DNA of 64,000 bases from Allonocardiopsis opalescens (GCF_003002095.1 NZ_PVZC01000001.1:558001-622000); one strand, 5' to 3'; counted from the stretch's first letter, positions 52,760 through 64,000 are shown. A program made the numbers and translations. The notes: generated from the sequence alone by a model not told the origin.

Positions 52760-54171
52760 GTCCGGTACACGGTGGTGCCGTCGAGGTCGTCCTTTGACAG
52801 CCTGCGGGTCAGGAACAGCCCTTCGAGCGCGAACTCGCACGCCGAGGCGGCGTACTCGGGCGCCTCCGCGCCGTCGCCGAGGTCGAGCCGGTCCATGATC
52901 GCGGCCAGCCCCGTGACGCGCCCCACCCGCTGCAGCAGCTCCGAGGCGGCCACCAGCTCGCCCGTCTCGACGGTGCCGCCGTCGGCGAAGCGCTCCAGCA
53001 GGCCGCTGAGGTCGGCGGTGCCCAGAGTGCGGCGGAAGGTCTCGGCGGTCGCGCGGCGCAGCAGGTGTTCGAGCACCTCCTGCTCCCGGCCCTCCTCGCT
53101 CACCTCGAACTCCACCTTGCCGCGCAGGGTGGACACGATCGGCGGGAGGTCGCACACCCGCGCCACCGGCCGCTCCTCACCGGTCAGCGCGGCGCGCCGC
53201 GCCGCCGCGGCCGCCACGGTCTCGGCGGCGGCGATCGCGAAGCGGGCCGACACCCCGGAGCGGGCGTCCACCGAGGTGGAGTCGCGGACCAGCCGGGTGA
53301 AGCGCGCCACGGTCTCCAGCAGGTAGCCGGGCACCACCGAGGAGACCGCCCCGCCGGGGTGGTCGAGTTCGGCCTCCTGGCGGATCAGGTCCAGCTCGTC
53401 GGCCAGGTCCATCGGGTAGTGGGTGCGGACCTCGGCGCCGAAGCGGTCCTTGAGCGGGGTGATGATCCGGCCCCGGTTGGTGTAGTCCTCGGGATTGGCG
53501 CTGGCGACCAGGAACACGTCCAGCGGCAGCCGCAGGGTGTAGCCGCGCACCTGGATGTCGCGCTCCTCCAGGACGTTCAGCAGCGCGACCTGGATGCGCT
53601 CGGCGAGGTCGGGCAGCTCGTTGATGCTGAACACGCCTCGGTTGGCGCGCGGCACCAGGCCGAAGTGGACGGTCTCGGGGTCGCCCAGGGTGCGGCCCTC
53701 GGCCACCTTCACCGGGTCGATGTCGCCGATGAGGTCGCCGACGCTGGTGTCGGGGGTGGCCAGCTTCTCCGCGTAGCGGTCGTCGCGGTGCAGCCAGCCG
53801 ACCGGCAGCTCCTCGCCCGCCTCGGCGGCGAGCCGGCGGCAGCGCGCGCACACCGGCGCGTAGGGGTGGTCGTTGATCTCGCAGCCCGCGACCACGGGGG
53901 TCCACTCGTCGAGCAGCCCGGCCAGCGTCCTGATCAGCCGGGTCTTGCCCTGGCCGCGCTCGCCGAGCAGCACGAAGTCGTGGCCCGCCAGTACGGCCCG
54001 CTCGACGTGGGGCAGCACGGTGGCGTCGAAACCGACGATGCCGGGGAACCTCGGCCGGCCGTCGCGCAGCCGGTCGAGGAGGTTGTCGCGGAGCTCGGCC
54101 TTGACCGAGCGGTGGAGGTGCCCGGACGCGCGCAGCTCGCGCAGCGTGGTGGGGCGGTTCTCGGTTCGCAC
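52756..54171 (-). CDS. MoxR/magnesium-chelatase-like AAA+ ATPase
   Basis: A 471-residue AAA+ ATPase. Walker A is LLGERGQGKTRLIRTL, Walker B SINELPDL, sensor 1 FLVASANPEDYTN and the arginine-finger region follows. A cysteine pair (APVCARCRRLA) about residues 105-115 may bind metal. Together with the VWA protein it resembles the ChlI/ChlD or MoxR/VWA modules that remodel protein complexes. GTG 54171 lies six bases after a -10 box and has no Shine-Dalgarno, so its mRNA appears leaderless. Confidence 0.88.
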   Translation of the reverse strand: MRTENRPTTLRELRASGHLHRSVKAELRDNLLDRLRDGRPRFPGIVGFDATVLPHVERAVLAGHDFVLLGERGQGKTRLIRTLAGLLDEWTPVVAGCEINDHPYAPVCARCRRLAAEAGEELPVGWLHRDDRYAEKLATPDTSVGDLIGDIDPVKVAEGRTLGDPETVHFGLVPRANRGVFSINELPDLAERIQVALLNVLEERDIQVRGYTLRLPLDVFLVASANPEDYTNRGRIITPLKDRFGAEVRTHYPMDLADELDLIRQEAELDHPGGAVSSVVPGYLLETVARFTRLVRDSTSVDARSGVSARFAIAAAETVAAAAARRAALTGEERPVARVCDLPPIVSTLRGKVEFEVSEEGREQEVLEHLLRRATAETFRRTLGTADLSGLLERFADGGTVETGELVAASELLQRVGRVTGLAAIMDRLDLGDGAEAPEYAASACEFALEGLFLTRRLSKDDLDGTTVYRT

Positions 54172-54177
54172 CGTTCG

Positions 54178-54208
54178 ACTCTATGTAGGTGGAGAAAGCT
54201 CCTGTCAA
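54178..54208 (-). promoter_or_regulatory. Promoter of the ATPase/VWA operon (leaderless)
   Basis: On the - strand TTGACA (54208-54203) and TAGAGT (54183-54178) are 19 bases apart; CATAGA at 17 bases is the alternative -10. The transcript would start at or next to the GTG at 54171. Confidence 0.6.
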
Positions 54209-54450
54209 GGAATGCCTTGTAAACTCCGGCGTTCACGTCTACTGGGAGCAGTCCGTACGCCGCGGGCGAAACCCGCCGCACCCGCGTGCGGAGCGGGTAT
54301 CGGCCGGACAATGGGGTAGGCACTGCGAGCACGGCGCCGGTCCGCCCGGCGCGGGGGGCGAACCCGCACGGACCGGCGCGTACCGCCGCGCATCCGCGCG
54401 GATCGGACGCCCGGGCTCAACGTTCCTGAAAGCACTTGAGGAGGCGGTCG

Positions 54451-55608
54451 GTGAACCGGTTCGGCACAGGGCTCGCTACAGGGGCCGACCTGGTCGGCGC
54501 AGCCGAGAGGGCGGTGCGCGAGGCCGTCTTCGGGCTGGAGGAGATGCCCGACCTCCTCACGGTCTTCGTCAGCGGCGGCTCGCCCGAGGACGTCGAGGCG
54601 GCGGCGCGCCGCGCCATGGAGCTGTCGGGCGCCGGCACCATCCTCGGCTGCACGGCCGTCGGCGTGCTCGGCGGCGACCGCGCGGTCGAGAACGAGGGCG
54701 CGGTCAGCGTCTGGGCGGCGCGGCTGCCCGGCACCCGGCTGGTGCCCTTCGAGCTGACGACCGTGCGCGACGACGACCACCTCGCCGTCCTCGGCATGGC
54801 CGAGCCCGGGCCCGACGACCAGGTCGCCGTCATCCTGGCCGACCCCTACGACTTCCCCGCCGACGCCTTCGTCGAGGAGACCACCGAGGCGCTGGGCGGC
54901 ATGCCGCTGGTCGGCGGGCTGGCGGACTCCCCGATCGGCGGCGAGGGCGTCCGCCTCTTCCTCAACGGCCGGGTGCTGCGCGGCGGCGCGGTGGGCGTGC
55001 TGCTCGGCGGCGAAGGCGTGCTGGGCGCCACCGTCAGCCAGGGCTGCCGCCCCATCGGCCCGCCGATGGTCGTCACCCGCGCCGAGGGCAATGTCGTGCT
55101 CGAACTGGCCGGGGTGCCCGCGCTGGAGAAGCTGGAGTCCATCGTCAACGGGCTGCCGCCGGCCGAGCAGGAACTGGCGGCGCTCGGCCTGCACATCGGC
55201 GTCGCCATGGACGAGTACGCCGACCGCCACGAGCACGGCGACTTCCTGATCCGCGCCGTCGCCGGGGCCGAGGGCGACGAGACGGCGCTGCTGCTCGGCA
55301 GCCTGGTCTCGGTCGGCCAGACCGTGCGCTTCCAGGTGCGCGACGCCGCCACGGCAGAGACCGACCTGCGCGAGCGGCTGCTGCGCTTCACCAAGAACGC
55401 CGCCCTGCGCCCCGGCGGCGCGCTGCTGTTCACCTGCAACGGCCGGGGCTCGGCCATGTTCGACTCCACCGGCCACGACCCCGCCCTGGTCCGCCAGACC
55501 CTCGGTGTCGACGCCGTCGGCGGCTTCTTCGGCGCGGGCGAGATCGGCCCGGTGGCCGGCCGCAACCACGTGCACGGCTTCACCGCCTGCGTGCTGGCCT
55601 TCGCCTAG
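54451..55608 (+). CDS. FIST domain protein
   Basis: A 385-residue protein with FIST_N (about 10-190) and FIST_C (about 215-365) domains, a family of signal-sensing proteins of unclear ligand. FSGG-like VFVSGGSPEDV, GCTAVGVLGG, LADPYDFPADAFVE and VSQGCRPIGPPMVV are visible, with the FIST_C end LLFTCNGRGSAMFDS and GFFGAGEIGPVAGRNHVHGF. GTG 54451 has GAGGAGG six bases upstream. Unlike many FIST proteins it has no histidine kinase next to it. Its stop overlaps the convergent RDD gene in CTAG. Confidence 0.9.
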   Translation: MNRFGTGLATGADLVGAAERAVREAVFGLEEMPDLLTVFVSGGSPEDVEAAARRAMELSGAGTILGCTAVGVLGGDRAVENEGAVSVWAARLPGTRLVPFELTTVRDDDHLAVLGMAEPGPDDQVAVILADPYDFPADAFVEETTEALGGMPLVGGLADSPIGGEGVRLFLNGRVLRGGAVGVLLGGEGVLGATVSQGCRPIGPPMVVTRAEGNVVLELAGVPALEKLESIVNGLPPAEQELAALGLHIGVAMDEYADRHEHGDFLIRAVAGAEGDETALLLGSLVSVGQTVRFQVRDAATAETDLRERLLRFTKNAALRPGGALLFTCNGRGSAMFDSTGHDPALVRQTLGVDAVGGFFGAGEIGPVAGRNHVHGFTACVLAFA

Positions 55609-56231
55609 TAGCCCGGGTAGCCCTCGTAATCGGTGGACACCACCACGGTGCCGGCCGCCTTGTCGTGCAGGCACTGCCGGAAGGGCTCGTCCCACAGCAG
55701 CCAGAGCGCGTCGAGCAGGCCGATGACCGGGAGCTGGCTCATGGCGACGTAGGCGGCGCCGCGCCCGCACGCCTGCCCGCCGGTGGGCAGCCCGCCATCG
55801 GCGATCCTGACGACCTTGATGTCCAGGATCCGCTTGCCGACGGTCTGGCCCGAGCGGGCGTGGCACACCCAGTCGTAGACCCACAGGGCGCCCAGCGGCA
55901 GCGCGATCGCGGCGATGATCAGCAGGAACATGCCGCCGAAGACCGACAGCACCTCCGCTCCGCCCACGGTGGAGGGATCGGCCTCCGAGAGGCCGACGAT
56001 CCCGTACACCATCCACGCGAAGGCGCCCAGCAGCACGGCGGTGACCGGGACGCCCACCACCAGGCCGTCGATGACCCGCGCCGCCAGGCGCCGCCAGGAC
56101 TCCGCGAGCGGTACGCCCTGCGGGCTGACGGCCGGGCGCGGCATCGCGTACGGGTGGGGCCCGTACGGCGCTCCGGGCGGCGGCCCGTAGCCGCCCGGCG
56201 GGGCACCGTGGTGCGGGACGCCTGGGTTCAT
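55605..56231 (-). CDS. RDD family membrane protein (1)
   Basis: A 208-residue protein with a Pro/Gly/His/Tyr-rich N-terminal tail and an RDD domain: LAARVIDGLVVGVPVTAVLL carries the Arg-Asp pair, followed by two further hydrophobic segments and GQTVGKRILDIKVV. ATG 56231 has AGGATG in front. The next gene upstream is a paralogue. RDD proteins are membrane proteins of mostly unknown transport or insertion function. Confidence 0.85.
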   Translation of the reverse strand: MNPGVPHHGAPPGGYGPPPGAPYGPHPYAMPRPAVSPQGVPLAESWRRLAARVIDGLVVGVPVTAVLLGAFAWMVYGIVGLSEADPSTVGGAEVLSVFGGMFLLIIAAIALPLGALWVYDWVCHARSGQTVGKRILDIKVVRIADGGLPTGGQACGRGAAYVAMSQLPVIGLLDALWLLWDEPFRQCLHDKAAGTVVVSTDYEGYPGY

Positions 56232-56301
56232 GCGCCCATCCTGACGCGTGGACGGCCGGCGGCCAAGTCGGCATCCGCGCCCCGGCCGGGCCGCGGCGGC
56301 C

Positions 56302-56850
56302 TCACCAGCGGGTGCGCACCACGAGGGTGCCGGCGGCCACATCGTGCCACGCCCGGCGCCGCTCGTCCCACAGCGGGGAGGCGGCGTCGACCAGCTGGAA
56401 CAGCGTGCCCAGGCAGGGGAGCAGGCCGGGCAGCCACGCCAGCGCGGCGCGCCCGGCCGCCTGCCCGCCGGTGGGCAGGCCGCCGTCAGAGACCGCCACC
56501 ACCCGCAGCGACAGCATCCGCTTGCCGAGGGTGGCGCCCCACTGGGCGTGGCACAGCCAGTCGCCCAGCCACTGCAGCAGCGGCCCGCAGAAGAACCAGA
56601 CCCAGACCAGCGCGTCGTAGGCGGGCGGGACCTCGGGGGCGTTCATAACCTCCGGCGGCAGCAGCATGGCGATGACGACCGCCGCGAAGAGGACCAGTCC
56701 CCACCAGACGCCGAGGAAGACCACGAGGTCGATGACGCGGGCCAGCGCCCGCAGCGGCCAGTCGGCGACGGGCTCGCCCCGCGGACCGGCGGGCCCGGTG
56801 GCGGCGGGCCGGCCGGACGGCGGGCCGCCGTAGGGAATCGATGGGTTCAC
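56302..56850 (-). CDS. RDD family membrane protein (2)
   Basis: A 182-residue paralogue of the preceding RDD protein, with ARVIDLVVFLGVWWGLVLF, the GATLGKRMLSLRVVAVSDG block and GLPTGGQAAGRAAL, which matches GLPTGGQACGRGAA in its neighbour. The ribosome-binding site is weak. GTG 56850 fits the start of conservation. The two genes look like a tandem duplication. Confidence 0.82.
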   Translation of the reverse strand: MNPSIPYGGPPSGRPAATGPAGPRGEPVADWPLRALARVIDLVVFLGVWWGLVLFAAVVIAMLLPPEVMNAPEVPPAYDALVWVWFFCGPLLQWLGDWLCHAQWGATLGKRMLSLRVVAVSDGGLPTGGQAAGRAALAWLPGLLPCLGTLFQLVDAASPLWDERRRAWHDVAAGTLVVRTRW

Positions 56851-56985
56851 GGTCGAACATCTTGGCGCGGACCCGTGCCCGGTGCCACCCGGCCCCGCGC
56901 GTCCCGGGACGCGGCCCGCACTAGAGCGGACCGGGTGTCCGTTGGTATAGCTGGGACTTGCACCGACCACCGGAAGGCGGCCCGC

Positions 56986-57459
56986 ATGGCCTTCGACTCA
57001 CTCGACGCCCGGATCGTGGAGCTGTTCGCCCGCGAACCGCGCGTCGGCATCCTGGAGGCGTCCCGCCGGCTCGGCGTGGCCAGGGGCACCGTCCAGGCCC
57101 GGCTGGACCGCCTGGTGGAACGGGGGGTCATCACCGGCTTCGGCCCCGACATCGACCCCGGCGCGCTGGGCTACGGGGTGACGGCCTTCGTCACGCTGGA
57201 GATCCGCCAGGTCGGCGGGCACGACCCCGTGGCGGCGCGGCTGGCCGAGATTCCCGAGGTGCTGGAGGCGCACACCATCACCGGCACCGGTGACCTGCTG
57301 TGCAGAGTGGTGGCCCGCACCAACGCCGACCTGCAACGAGTGATCGACAGCATCGTCGCGGTGGACGGGGTGGTGCGGGCCTCGACGGTGATCGCGCTGG
57401 CGACGCCGGTCGCCTACCGGACGCTGCCGCTGGTGCGCGCGGCCGGCGGCGCGGGCTGA
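56986..57459 (+). CDS. Lrp/AsnC family regulator
   Basis: A 157-residue Lrp/AsnC protein. The helix-turn-helix is near the N-terminus (VGILEASRRLGVARGTVQARLDRL, read from residue 18), the RAM ligand domain follows (YGVTAFVTLEI, HTITGTGDLLCRVVA). ATG 56986 has GGAAGG eight bases upstream, and TATAGC 40 bp further up is a possible -10. Ligand is probably an amino acid; target genes are unknown. Confidence 0.92.
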   Translation: MAFDSLDARIVELFAREPRVGILEASRRLGVARGTVQARLDRLVERGVITGFGPDIDPGALGYGVTAFVTLEIRQVGGHDPVAARLAEIPEVLEAHTITGTGDLLCRVVARTNADLQRVIDSIVAVDGVVRASTVIALATPVAYRTLPLVRAAGGAG

Positions 57460-57484
57460 ACGGGCCGGGCGGTCCCGCGCGGGC

Positions 57485-57988
57485 TCAGTTGCCCACGTAG
57501 GGGACGGCCTCCAGCACCTCCACGCTCAGCGTGCGGCCGTTGGGCAGGGTGTAGCTGGCCTTCTCGCCGACCTTCTTGCCGTTGATGGCCGAGCCGAGCG
57601 GCGAGCGCGGCGAGTAGACGTCGATCGGCGCGCCGCTGCTCTCCTCGCGGGAGGCCAGCAGGAAGGTGACCTCCTCGTCGTCGCCGTCGAAGCGGACGGT
57701 GACGGTCATGCCGGGGCTGGCCACGCCCTCCGTCTGCGGGGCCGAACCCACGCGGGCGTGGGCCAGGATCTCCTGCAGCTGGATGATGCGGGCCTCGATC
57801 TTGCCCTGCTCCTCCTTGGCGGCGTGGTAGCCGCCGTTCTCCCTCAGGTCGCCTTCGTCGCGAGCTGCCTCGATCTTCGCGGAGATCTCGATGCGACCAG
57901 GGCCCGACAGATGGTCCAGCTCCGCCTTGAGCCGGTCGTACGCCTCCTGAGTCAGCCAGGTGACGGCCTTGTCGCGGGTCTCGGTCAC
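57485..57988 (-). CDS. greA: Transcription elongation factor GreA
   Basis: A 167-residue GreA. The N-terminal coiled coil with its acidic tip (ARDEGDLRENGGYHAAKEEQ) and the FKBP-like C-terminal domain (PLGSAINGKKVGEKASYTLPNG) are complete. It stimulates RNA polymerase to cleave backtracked transcripts. GTG 57988 has AAGGAG five bases upstream. DUF4307 and mca follow upstream, a common actinobacterial arrangement. Confidence 0.97.
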   Translation of the reverse strand: MTETRDKAVTWLTQEAYDRLKAELDHLSGPGRIEISAKIEAARDEGDLRENGGYHAAKEEQGKIEARIIQLQEILAHARVGSAPQTEGVASPGMTVTVRFDGDDEEVTFLLASREESSGAPIDVYSPRSPLGSAINGKKVGEKASYTLPNGRTLSVEVLEAVPYVGN

Positions 57989-58151
57989 GGTTACTCCTTG
58001 TTCCGTCCGTGAACTGCGTATATCGGGGAAACCGCAGTTGAATGTACGAGGCTACCACCGCCGTACTTGGTACGCGGAGTAACAAAAGCCTCTATGACAG
58101 GTCACAAAAGACGCACTACCGGGTGAACGGGTCCTTGCGGAACGGTGTTCC

Positions 58152-58571
58152 CTAGCCCTCGTTCCCCGTATCGGTCATCCAGCAACCTGTGATCTCGGCC
58201 GAAGCGGCGCGGTGCGTCGTGGCGAGCTCGAAGCGGACCTCGTCGTCGCCGGGCGGAACCGGCACCTCGGCCGTGCCGACCTCGACGTGCTGCGCGTCGG
58301 TGGCGCGGACGAGGCAGGTGACATGGCCCGGGGTGAGACGGCCGACGGCGAACCGCAGCGACACCTCGTCATCGGTCGGGACCGAATAGCTGATCATCTG
58401 GTTGGAGACGCTCCCCCCTTCCTTGTACGTGAAGTGCGCGATGCCCCAGCCGACGGTGAACACCGCGGCGATCACGCCCAGCACGATCAGGCCGACGGAC
58501 GGGCGGCGTGGCCGGGCGGGCGCGACGCCGTCGTCCGCGGGGGTTCTCGCTTCCGCGGAGGGGGTCGACAT
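58152..58571 (-). CDS. DUF4307 membrane protein
   Basis: A 139-residue bitopic protein: a cytosolic Ala/Pro-rich N-terminus, one membrane helix ([20 protein letters not shown]) and a beta-rich outer domain ending in a Cys-containing ITGCW motif; a second Cys is in VTCLVRA. Matches DUF4307, regularly found next to mca in actinobacteria. ATG 58571 has GGAGAT in front. Divergent from mca. The 163 bp before greA hold a small CGTAC/GTACG palindrome and no gene. Confidence 0.85.
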   Translation of the reverse strand: MSTPSAEARTPADDGVAPARPRRPSVGLIVLGVIAAVFTVGWGIAHFTYKEGGSVSNQMISYSVPTDDEVSLRFAVGRLTPGHVTCLVRATDAQHVEVGTAEVPVPPGDDEVRFELATTHRAASAEITGCWMTDTGNEG

Positions 58572-58729
58572 GGGAATCTCCGTGCGCTGAACAGGTGTTG
58601 ACAGAGATAATCATGGCGCACCCGTGGCGTGTACCGCGCGCGGGGTGCCGCCGCCGCAGAACCCCCCCGGCCGTCACCCGCGGGAGGCGGGTGCGGCGGC
58701 CACGAGACGCGCGAAGGGAATCCGTAGAG

Positions 58730-59641
58730 TTGTCCGAGCGACTTCGGCTGATGGCCGTGCACGCCCATCCCGACGACGAGTCGAGCAAGGGCGCCGCGAC
58801 CATGGCGCGCTATGTCAAGGAGGGCGCCGACGTGCTCGTCGCCACCCTCACCGGCGGCGAGCGCGGCTCGATCCTCAACCCGGCGATGGACCGCCCCGAG
58901 GTTGCGGAGAACATGACACAGATCCGCCGCGCCGAGATGGACCGGGCGCGCGAGATCCTGGGCGTGCAGCAGCGCTTCCTCGGCTTCGTCGACTCCGGCC
59001 TGCCCGAAGGCGACCCCCTGCCGCCGCTGCCCGAGGGCTGCTTCGCGCTGCAGCCCCTGGAGGTGGCCAGCGAGCCGCTGGTCCGCGCGATCCGCGAGTT
59101 CCGGCCGCACGTCATCCTCACCTACGACGACAACGGCGGCTACCCGCACCCCGACCACATCATGACCAACCGCGTCTCCGTCGAGGCATTCGAGGCGGCC
59201 GGCGACCCCGCCCGCTACCCCGGCTCCGGCGAGCCCTGGCAGCCGCTCAAGCTCTACTACCACGTCTCCTTCCACCGGGCGCGCTTCGAGGCGATCTCCC
59301 GGGCGCTGGCCGAGCGCGGCCTGGAGGACCCCTACGCGGAGTGGTTCAAGCGCGAGGAGGACCGCGCCGAGGAGCGCAAGGAGTGGTCGATCACCACCCG
59401 GGTGGAGTGCGGCGAGTTCTTCGAGATCCGCGACCAGGCGCTGCTGGCCCACGCCACCCAGATCGACCCCAACGGCTTCTGGTTCGCCATCCCGCTCGAC
59501 CTCCAGCGCGAGGTCTGGCCCACCGAGGACTACCACCTCGCCCGCTCGCTGGTCGACACCGAACTCCCCGAGACCGACCTCTTCGCGGGCGTGCAGCGCG
59601 ACGGCAGCGAGGGCCGGCCGCCGGTCGCCGCCGCGGTCTGA
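58730..59641 (+). CDS. mca: Mycothiol S-conjugate amidase
   Basis: A 303-residue zinc-dependent amidase of the LmbE/PIG-L fold. The zinc motifs HAHPDDES and HPDH are present, with [10 protein letters not shown] and [14 protein letters not shown] between. Mca cleaves mycothiol conjugates, releasing mercapturic acids for export, and mycothiol is restricted to actinobacteria. TTG 58730 ([14 protein letters not shown]) has GAAGGGA ten bases upstream; ATG 58751 would remove the conserved start. Confidence 0.93.
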   Translation: MSERLRLMAVHAHPDDESSKGAATMARYVKEGADVLVATLTGGERGSILNPAMDRPEVAENMTQIRRAEMDRAREILGVQQRFLGFVDSGLPEGDPLPPLPEGCFALQPLEVASEPLVRAIREFRPHVILTYDDNGGYPHPDHIMTNRVSVEAFEAAGDPARYPGSGEPWQPLKLYYHVSFHRARFEAISRALAERGLEDPYAEWFKREEDRAEERKEWSITTRVECGEFFEIRDQALLAHATQIDPNGFWFAIPLDLQREVWPTEDYHLARSLVDTELPETDLFAGVQRDGSEGRPPVAAAV

Positions 59642-59717
59642 CCGGCCCCGGCCCGCCCGCCGCCGCACCCGGGTGCCCGCGGCGGGCGGGGCGTGCGACA
59701 GTGGAAGGGTGAACACC

Positions 59718-59906
59718 ATGGCCATGGCAGCGAACGTCACTCCGGGCATCCTCGGCTTCGCCGTCATCGCGGCGCTCGGCTTCGTGCTGTACCTGCTGCT
59801 GAAGAACATGAACCAGCGCATCAGCCGGCTGCGCTTCGAGGAGCGGGAGCAGGCGGAGCGGTCCGAGGCGTCGGACAAGGCCGACACCGGTCCGGAGCGC
59901 GGGTGA
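59718..59906 (+). CDS. Small membrane protein downstream of mca
   Basis: A 62-residue protein with one hydrophobic helix (GILGFAVIAALGFVLYLLL) then a basic and Glu-rich tail (NQRISRLRFEEREQAERSE). ATG 59718 has GGAAGG nine bases upstream; GTG 59709 overlaps that site. Similar small proteins follow mca in other actinobacteria. Function unknown. Confidence 0.78.
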   Translation: MAMAANVTPGILGFAVIAALGFVLYLLLKNMNQRISRLRFEEREQAERSEASDKADTGPERG

Positions 59907-59945
59907 CACCCGCGTGCGCGGGCGCGGCCCGCTAGGCGCCGCGCC

Positions 59946-60524
59946 GTGGACGACGACGCCCGGCTGCTGGGCGCCGCCCTGTGGCGGGCCGACTGGCTGG
60001 ACGCCCGCGAGTACGCCGAGGCGGCCGCCGCCCCCGGCGGCGAACGGCTCACCGGAGTGGTGCTGCTGCCGATCGGCGGACGGCCCGGCCGGATCGGCTA
60101 CCGGGTCGAGACCGGCCCCGACGGCACCACCCGCTCCGCCTCCGTCGAGATCAGCTCCGGCGGCGAGCCCTGGCGGCTGGAGCTGCGCGCCGACGGCGCG
60201 GGCGGCTGGATCCGCGACGGCCTGCCGGCGCCCGAGCTGACCGGCTGCGCCGACGTCGACCTCGGCTTCTCACCCGTCACCAACACCCTGCCGATCCGCC
60301 GCCTGAGCGGCGCCGCCGAGGGCGAGGAGCACCCGGTCGCCGCCGCCTGGCTGCGCTACCCCGAACTGGTGGTGGAGCGGCTGGACCAGACCTACACCCG
60401 GCTCGGCCCCGAAACCTGGCGCTACCGCGCGCCCTCGCTCGCCTTCGAGGCGCTGCTGGCGACCGACCCCGTCGGGCTGGTGCGGCGCTACGGCGAGCTG
60501 TGGGGCAGGGTCGACGGGAGCTGA
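59946..60524 (+). CDS. Putative glycolipid-binding family protein
   Basis: A 192-residue beta-rich soluble protein. DLGFSPVTNTLPIRRL and the preceding GCADVDL are the signature of the bacterial 'putative glycolipid-binding' family; WLRYPELVVERLDQTYTRL follows. Family members are annotated mostly by fold, so function is uncertain. GTG 59946 lies 39 bp after the small membrane protein, with a weak ribosome-binding site. Confidence 0.78.
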   Translation: MDDDARLLGAALWRADWLDAREYAEAAAAPGGERLTGVVLLPIGGRPGRIGYRVETGPDGTTRSASVEISSGGEPWRLELRADGAGGWIRDGLPAPELTGCADVDLGFSPVTNTLPIRRLSGAAEGEEHPVAAAWLRYPELVVERLDQTYTRLGPETWRYRAPSLAFEALLATDPVGLVRRYGELWGRVDGS

Positions 60525-60534
60525 TCGCCGCGCC

Positions 60535-61431
60535 TCAGTCCTCCGCCATCGGCAGGCCGAGCAGCATCCGGGCGAGGGCGTCCGGCGGAACCCCGGCTCC
60601 GGCGTCGCTGACCTGGGCGTCGCCCAGCTCCACCAGCCGCCAGCGGCCGTCCGTGCGCCGCGCCAGGTCGGTGGTGACGAAGCGGCAGGCCAGCGCGTCG
60701 ACCAGCGGCCGGAACGGCTCCACGTCCGGCTCGACCAGCTCGCCGGGGGAGTCGGGGTGCGGGGCGACCAGCACGGGCTCGCCGTCGCGCCACCAGACCC
60801 GGGCCTCGGCGGCCCGCCCGTCGGTGCCCTCGAAGGGCTCGAAGGCGCGCACCACCACCCCGCCCTCCAGGTACTCGCCCTGAAGCTCCACGAAGCGGCG
60901 CACCACCGCGAGCGCGGCCGGCGTGTCGGACAGCTCGGGGATGTGGCAGGCGTCGGCCCAGGCGTCCTTGCGCGACTTGACGTAGTCCTTCACCATGCCG
61001 GCCCCGCCGCCCAGCGGCGCCAGCGCCCGCGCCAGCTCCGCCTCACCGGGCACCTCGCCGGGTTGGGCCGCCCACCACACGCTGGCCGGCGTCGCCTCGG
61101 CGAACAGCGGATACCAGCCGGGCAGGTGGTGGGCGCGCACGTAGGCGCCCGGACCCACCACCAGCGGTGTCCCCCGCCCGGCCAGCGCCGTGGCCAGCGC
61201 CCGGTAGGCGACCGCCGGGATCATCCACCCCCGGTACCAGGCCGGCCCCAAGTCGCGGTCGACCCGCCGCGCCGCCCCCTCGGCGTCACCGTGCGCGAGC
61301 GCGTCGTGATCGACCGTCTTCACGGTCCCGCCCAGCTCGCGCACCGCCTCGGCCTGCGCCGCGAAGTGCGGATCCACCCGGCCCGGCCGCAGCGGGTCGG
61401 CGGCGAAGAGCACGGTGCCGACGCTGTCCAT
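60535..61431 (-). CDS. ATP-grasp domain protein
   Basis: A 298-residue protein with an ATP-grasp-like C-terminal half: MVKDYVKSRK, then EGGVVVRAFEPFEG, ARVWWRDGEPVLVAPH and the metal-binding VELGDAQVSD. Such proteins ligate carboxylates to amines. ATG 61431 has GGGAGGG five bases upstream. It lies just downstream of cas6e on the same strand but shows no similarity to Cas proteins. Substrate unknown. Confidence 0.8.
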   Translation of the reverse strand: MDSVGTVLFAADPLRPGRVDPHFAAQAEAVRELGGTVKTVDHDALAHGDAEGAARRVDRDLGPAWYRGWMIPAVAYRALATALAGRGTPLVVGPGAYVRAHHLPGWYPLFAEATPASVWWAAQPGEVPGEAELARALAPLGGGAGMVKDYVKSRKDAWADACHIPELSDTPAALAVVRRFVELQGEYLEGGVVVRAFEPFEGTDGRAAEARVWWRDGEPVLVAPHPDSPGELVEPDVEPFRPLVDALACRFVTTDLARRTDGRWRLVELGDAQVSDAGAGVPPDALARMLLGLPMAED

Positions 61432-61528
61432 GGAGTCCCTCCCGTCCACGCGGCCGAGCGTAGCGGGCCCGGACGGCCACCGGACGGGACGGGAGTACGG
61501 CGCCCCCGCCTCCGTGCGGCGGAGCGGG

Positions 61529-64000
<2,472 letters not shown>

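Noticed and set aside
61432-61528. CRISPR array downstream of cas6e
   Set aside because: No 28-29-bp repeat is present in the gap, nor in any other part of the window.

Overview
The window is a very GC-rich actinobacterial chromosome segment. It carries a mycothiol S-conjugate amidase gene (mca), a conserved actinobacterial run mfd - SurA-like lipoprotein - mazG - (insertion) - eno - ftsB/divIC - DUF501 - ppx - ndh, and a greA/DUF4307/mca neighbourhood. GTG and TTG starts, 4-bp ATGA/GTGA overlaps and leaderless-looking promoters are common. The family is Streptosporangiales/Nocardiopsaceae- or Streptomyces-like by gene order, but the genus cannot be fixed from the sequence alone.

Bases 1-24433 look like a sulfated-exopolysaccharide locus. 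After the 3' end of a DAHP synthase gene come a polyprenyl-phosphate sugar phosphotransferase and cysQ-cysD-cysN on the + strand. On the - strand, from 22140 down to 10011, are a chain-length determinant, an O-antigen ligase/polymerase-like protein, an APH-fold phosphotransferase, a sulfotransferase, a Wzx-type flippase, an Alg14-like protein, an Alg13-like/GT2 fusion, two more sulfotransferases and a GH26 lipoprotein. A bifunctional-type APS kinase with a degraded sulfurylase domain lies at 22937-24433. Together CysDN (ATP sulfurylase), APS kinase (PAPS formation), three sulfotransferases (PAPS use) and CysQ (PAP removal) form a complete donor cycle next to a Wzx/Wzy-type polymer pathway. A secreted-toxin and immunity island (5399-9879) is embedded between the two halves: a 692-residue protein with a Flp-pilin-like segment, a Hint domain and a C-terminal nuclease-like tip, followed by a pentapeptide protein, two SUKH proteins and one unknown.

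Bases 24612-41141 are mostly housekeeping: methyltransferase, mfd, mazG, eno, ftsB, ppx, ndh, an odd tRNA and a Bax-inhibitor-like membrane protein. An accessory insertion (30918-33910) holds an FAD monooxygenase and a TetR regulator divergent around four 19-bp tandem repeats, plus a TauE/SafE exporter. Regulatory candidates include a Rex-like box before ndh and two DasR-type (dre-like) palindromes.

Bases 41244-60524 hold central metabolism (thiolase, cystathionine beta-synthase, cystathionine gamma-synthase/lyase), a SLOG protein, two membrane microproteins facing a pair of paralogous GntR/UTRA regulators, a MoxR-type ATPase/VWA pair, a FIST protein, two RDD proteins, an Lrp regulator, greA and mca. 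The right edge (61529-64000) is the tail of a type I-E CRISPR-Cas operon (cas7e, cas5e, cas6e); no CRISPR array and no cas1/cas2 lie inside the window.
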